Source of the DNA: a virus
Length of the DNA: 27,424 bases
Strand: one strand, 5' to 3'
Virus record (IMG/VR): IMGVR_UViG_3300035241_000048
Coordinates: 1 to 27,424 of that record
Positions 26,697-27,424 of the stretch are shown here, one piece after another. The notes below the pieces were generated by a model. The model was not told the origin of the DNA and ran no database searches. It saw only the letters and a list, made by a program, of their open reading frames with translations. Position 1 is the stretch's first letter; every line of letters begins with the position of its first letter. Made by a program: the position numbers and the translations under genes.

Positions 26697-27424
26697 ACGC
26701 CCGTTTGCTTCGTGCTGTCGGGCCAGCCACCGGCGGTCCGGATCCGCTGGGCCATCCGGACGTAGACCCCGATGTCAAACAGCGTGTCGTCGCTGACCCG
26801 CCGTCCGTCCATCACCGCACTCACCCACCGGGCGACCTTGCCCCGCAGGTAGAAGAACACGCCCAGCTCGGCTGCCTCCTCGTCGGTAACCTCGCGCCCC
26901 ATCGTGCGGGCCAGGTCGTGCCCGATGTCGGTCAGGTCGGTCGACCCGTACTCGACCGCCTTGGGCACCGTGCGGTCCACCTCGGTCTGCGCCAGCCCGA
27001 GCCACCAGTCGCGCAGCTCGGTTTCCAGCGGCGGCAGTTTGGTGGTGCGCTCCGGGTCGTGCATTGCCTGTATCGCCTTACTCCGCCACGACGTCATCGG
27101 TTCGCTCACCTCTCCTACTGCTACCTCCGTGGCGTGGTGGCCCCGCATGTCAGAGAGCGTGACCGTCTCATCGAGGATGCCGCGACTCGCGGAGATTCCC
27201 CGCGCTGTGTCCCTGTCAGGCTGGCGGACGTTCATCCGGATCGGCTCGTCCCGCCAGATGAACATGCCTGCCTGGTGCACGACGTCGATCTCACGCTGCT
27301 CGTGCCCGCGCTCCTTGATGCAGCGGAAGCCGAGGTTGCGGGCCTTGCTCTTGCATCGCTTCGGCTGGTCGGGGGGGCCGACTTGGCTGGCCTTCTTGCC
27401 GCCGGAGTACCCGCGCTTCTTCAC
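26693..27424 (-). CDS. Unknown two-part protein, possibly continuing beyond the window
   Basis: The frame is open from a GTG codon at the window edge and gives 243 residues. The C-terminal part (from Met at 27097, residue 110: MTSWRSKAIQAMHDPERTTKLPPLETELRDWWLGLAQ...) looks like a stand-alone actinophage family with DDTLFDIGVYVRMAQRIR at its end; AGGTGAG lies seven bases before this ATG, so this 134-residue start is plausible. The first ~105 residues are a different, basic module with Cys and His (RCKSKARNLGFRCIKERGHEQREIDVVHQAG). It is either a true fusion or two neighbouring genes in one frame. The true start may be outside the window. Confidence 0.65.
   Translation of the reverse strand: MKKRGYSGGKKASQVGPPDQPKRCKSKARNLGFRCIKERGHEQREIDVVHQAGMFIWRDEPIRMNVRQPDRDTARGISASRGILDETVTLSDMRGHHATEVAVGEVSEPMTSWRSKAIQAMHDPERTTKLPPLETELRDWWLGLAQTEVDRTVPKAVEYGSTDLTDIGHDLARTMGREVTDEEAAELGVFFYLRGKVARWVSAVMDGRRVSDDTLFDIGVYVRMAQRIRTAGGWPDSTKQTGV

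Noticed and set aside
1-27424. CRISPR arrays, tRNA genes, insertion sequences, attachment sites
   Set aside because: No regularly spaced repeats, no cloverleaf-like segments ending in CCA, no transposase or integrase genes and no terminal inverted repeats were seen by eye; a dedicated search could still find weak ones.

Overview
This window is the structural (late) arm and part of the early or regulatory arm of a tailed, siphovirus-type phage of a high-GC actinobacterium. The actinobacterial assignment rests on GC-rich codon use, a WhiB-family iron-sulfur regulator, an AmpD/T7-lysozyme-like amidase followed by several small membrane proteins, and the typical actinophage order of late genes. 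The host genus cannot be fixed from sequence alone. No integrase, recombinase, immunity repressor, DNA polymerase or tRNA gene is visible, so lifestyle is unresolved and the rest of the genome lies outside the window.

Layout. Bases 1-5613 carry the DNA packaging and head genes, tightly packed with ATGA overlaps: small terminase, large terminase, a small membrane protein, portal, prohead protease and major capsid protein. A 14-bp terminator hairpin and an overlapping promoter-like motif follow the capsid gene. Bases 5702-8219 hold a small unknown protein and a three-gene sugar-modification module (glycosyltransferase, CmcI-type methyltransferase, glycosyltransferase). Bases 8222-11510 hold connector and neck genes, two tandem paralogous tail-tube-type proteins, and the tail assembly chaperones, the latter with a canonical -1 slippery heptamer (C CCA AAA). 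Bases 11511-17256 hold the tape measure protein and the tail-tip or receptor-binding proteins. Bases 17301-20135 form a lysis cassette with its own promoter-like motif: amidase endolysin, holin-like and other small membrane proteins, and a secreted neprosin-family (predicted glutamic peptidase) protein.

A bidirectional terminator at 20240-20281 separates the rightward late genes from a leftward cluster (20292-22175: unknown proteins, a winged-helix/Cys-His protein and a WhiB protein). A divergent promoter pair at 22220-22288 then starts a rightward string of small genes (22332-24907). These are arranged as repeated cassettes: terminator hairpin, promoter with an extended -10 (TGG-TARAAT) whose -35-like TTCCTC lies in the terminator loop or arm, short leader hairpin at the transcript 5' end, strong ribosome site, small ORF. 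Three of these cassettes also begin with a TGTGA-N6-TCACA palindrome like sites of Crp/GlxR regulators. A second convergent terminator (24923-24966) faces another leftward operon (25029-27424) that includes a fusion of a nucleoside-deoxyribosyltransferase-like domain with a dUTPase, and a hairpin with a parS-like core.

Most notable: the phage-encoded neprosin homologue with both catalytic glutamates apparently conserved, the array of terminator/promoter/leader-hairpin cassettes with Crp-like sites, the glycosylation module inside the head operon, and the parS-like palindrome.
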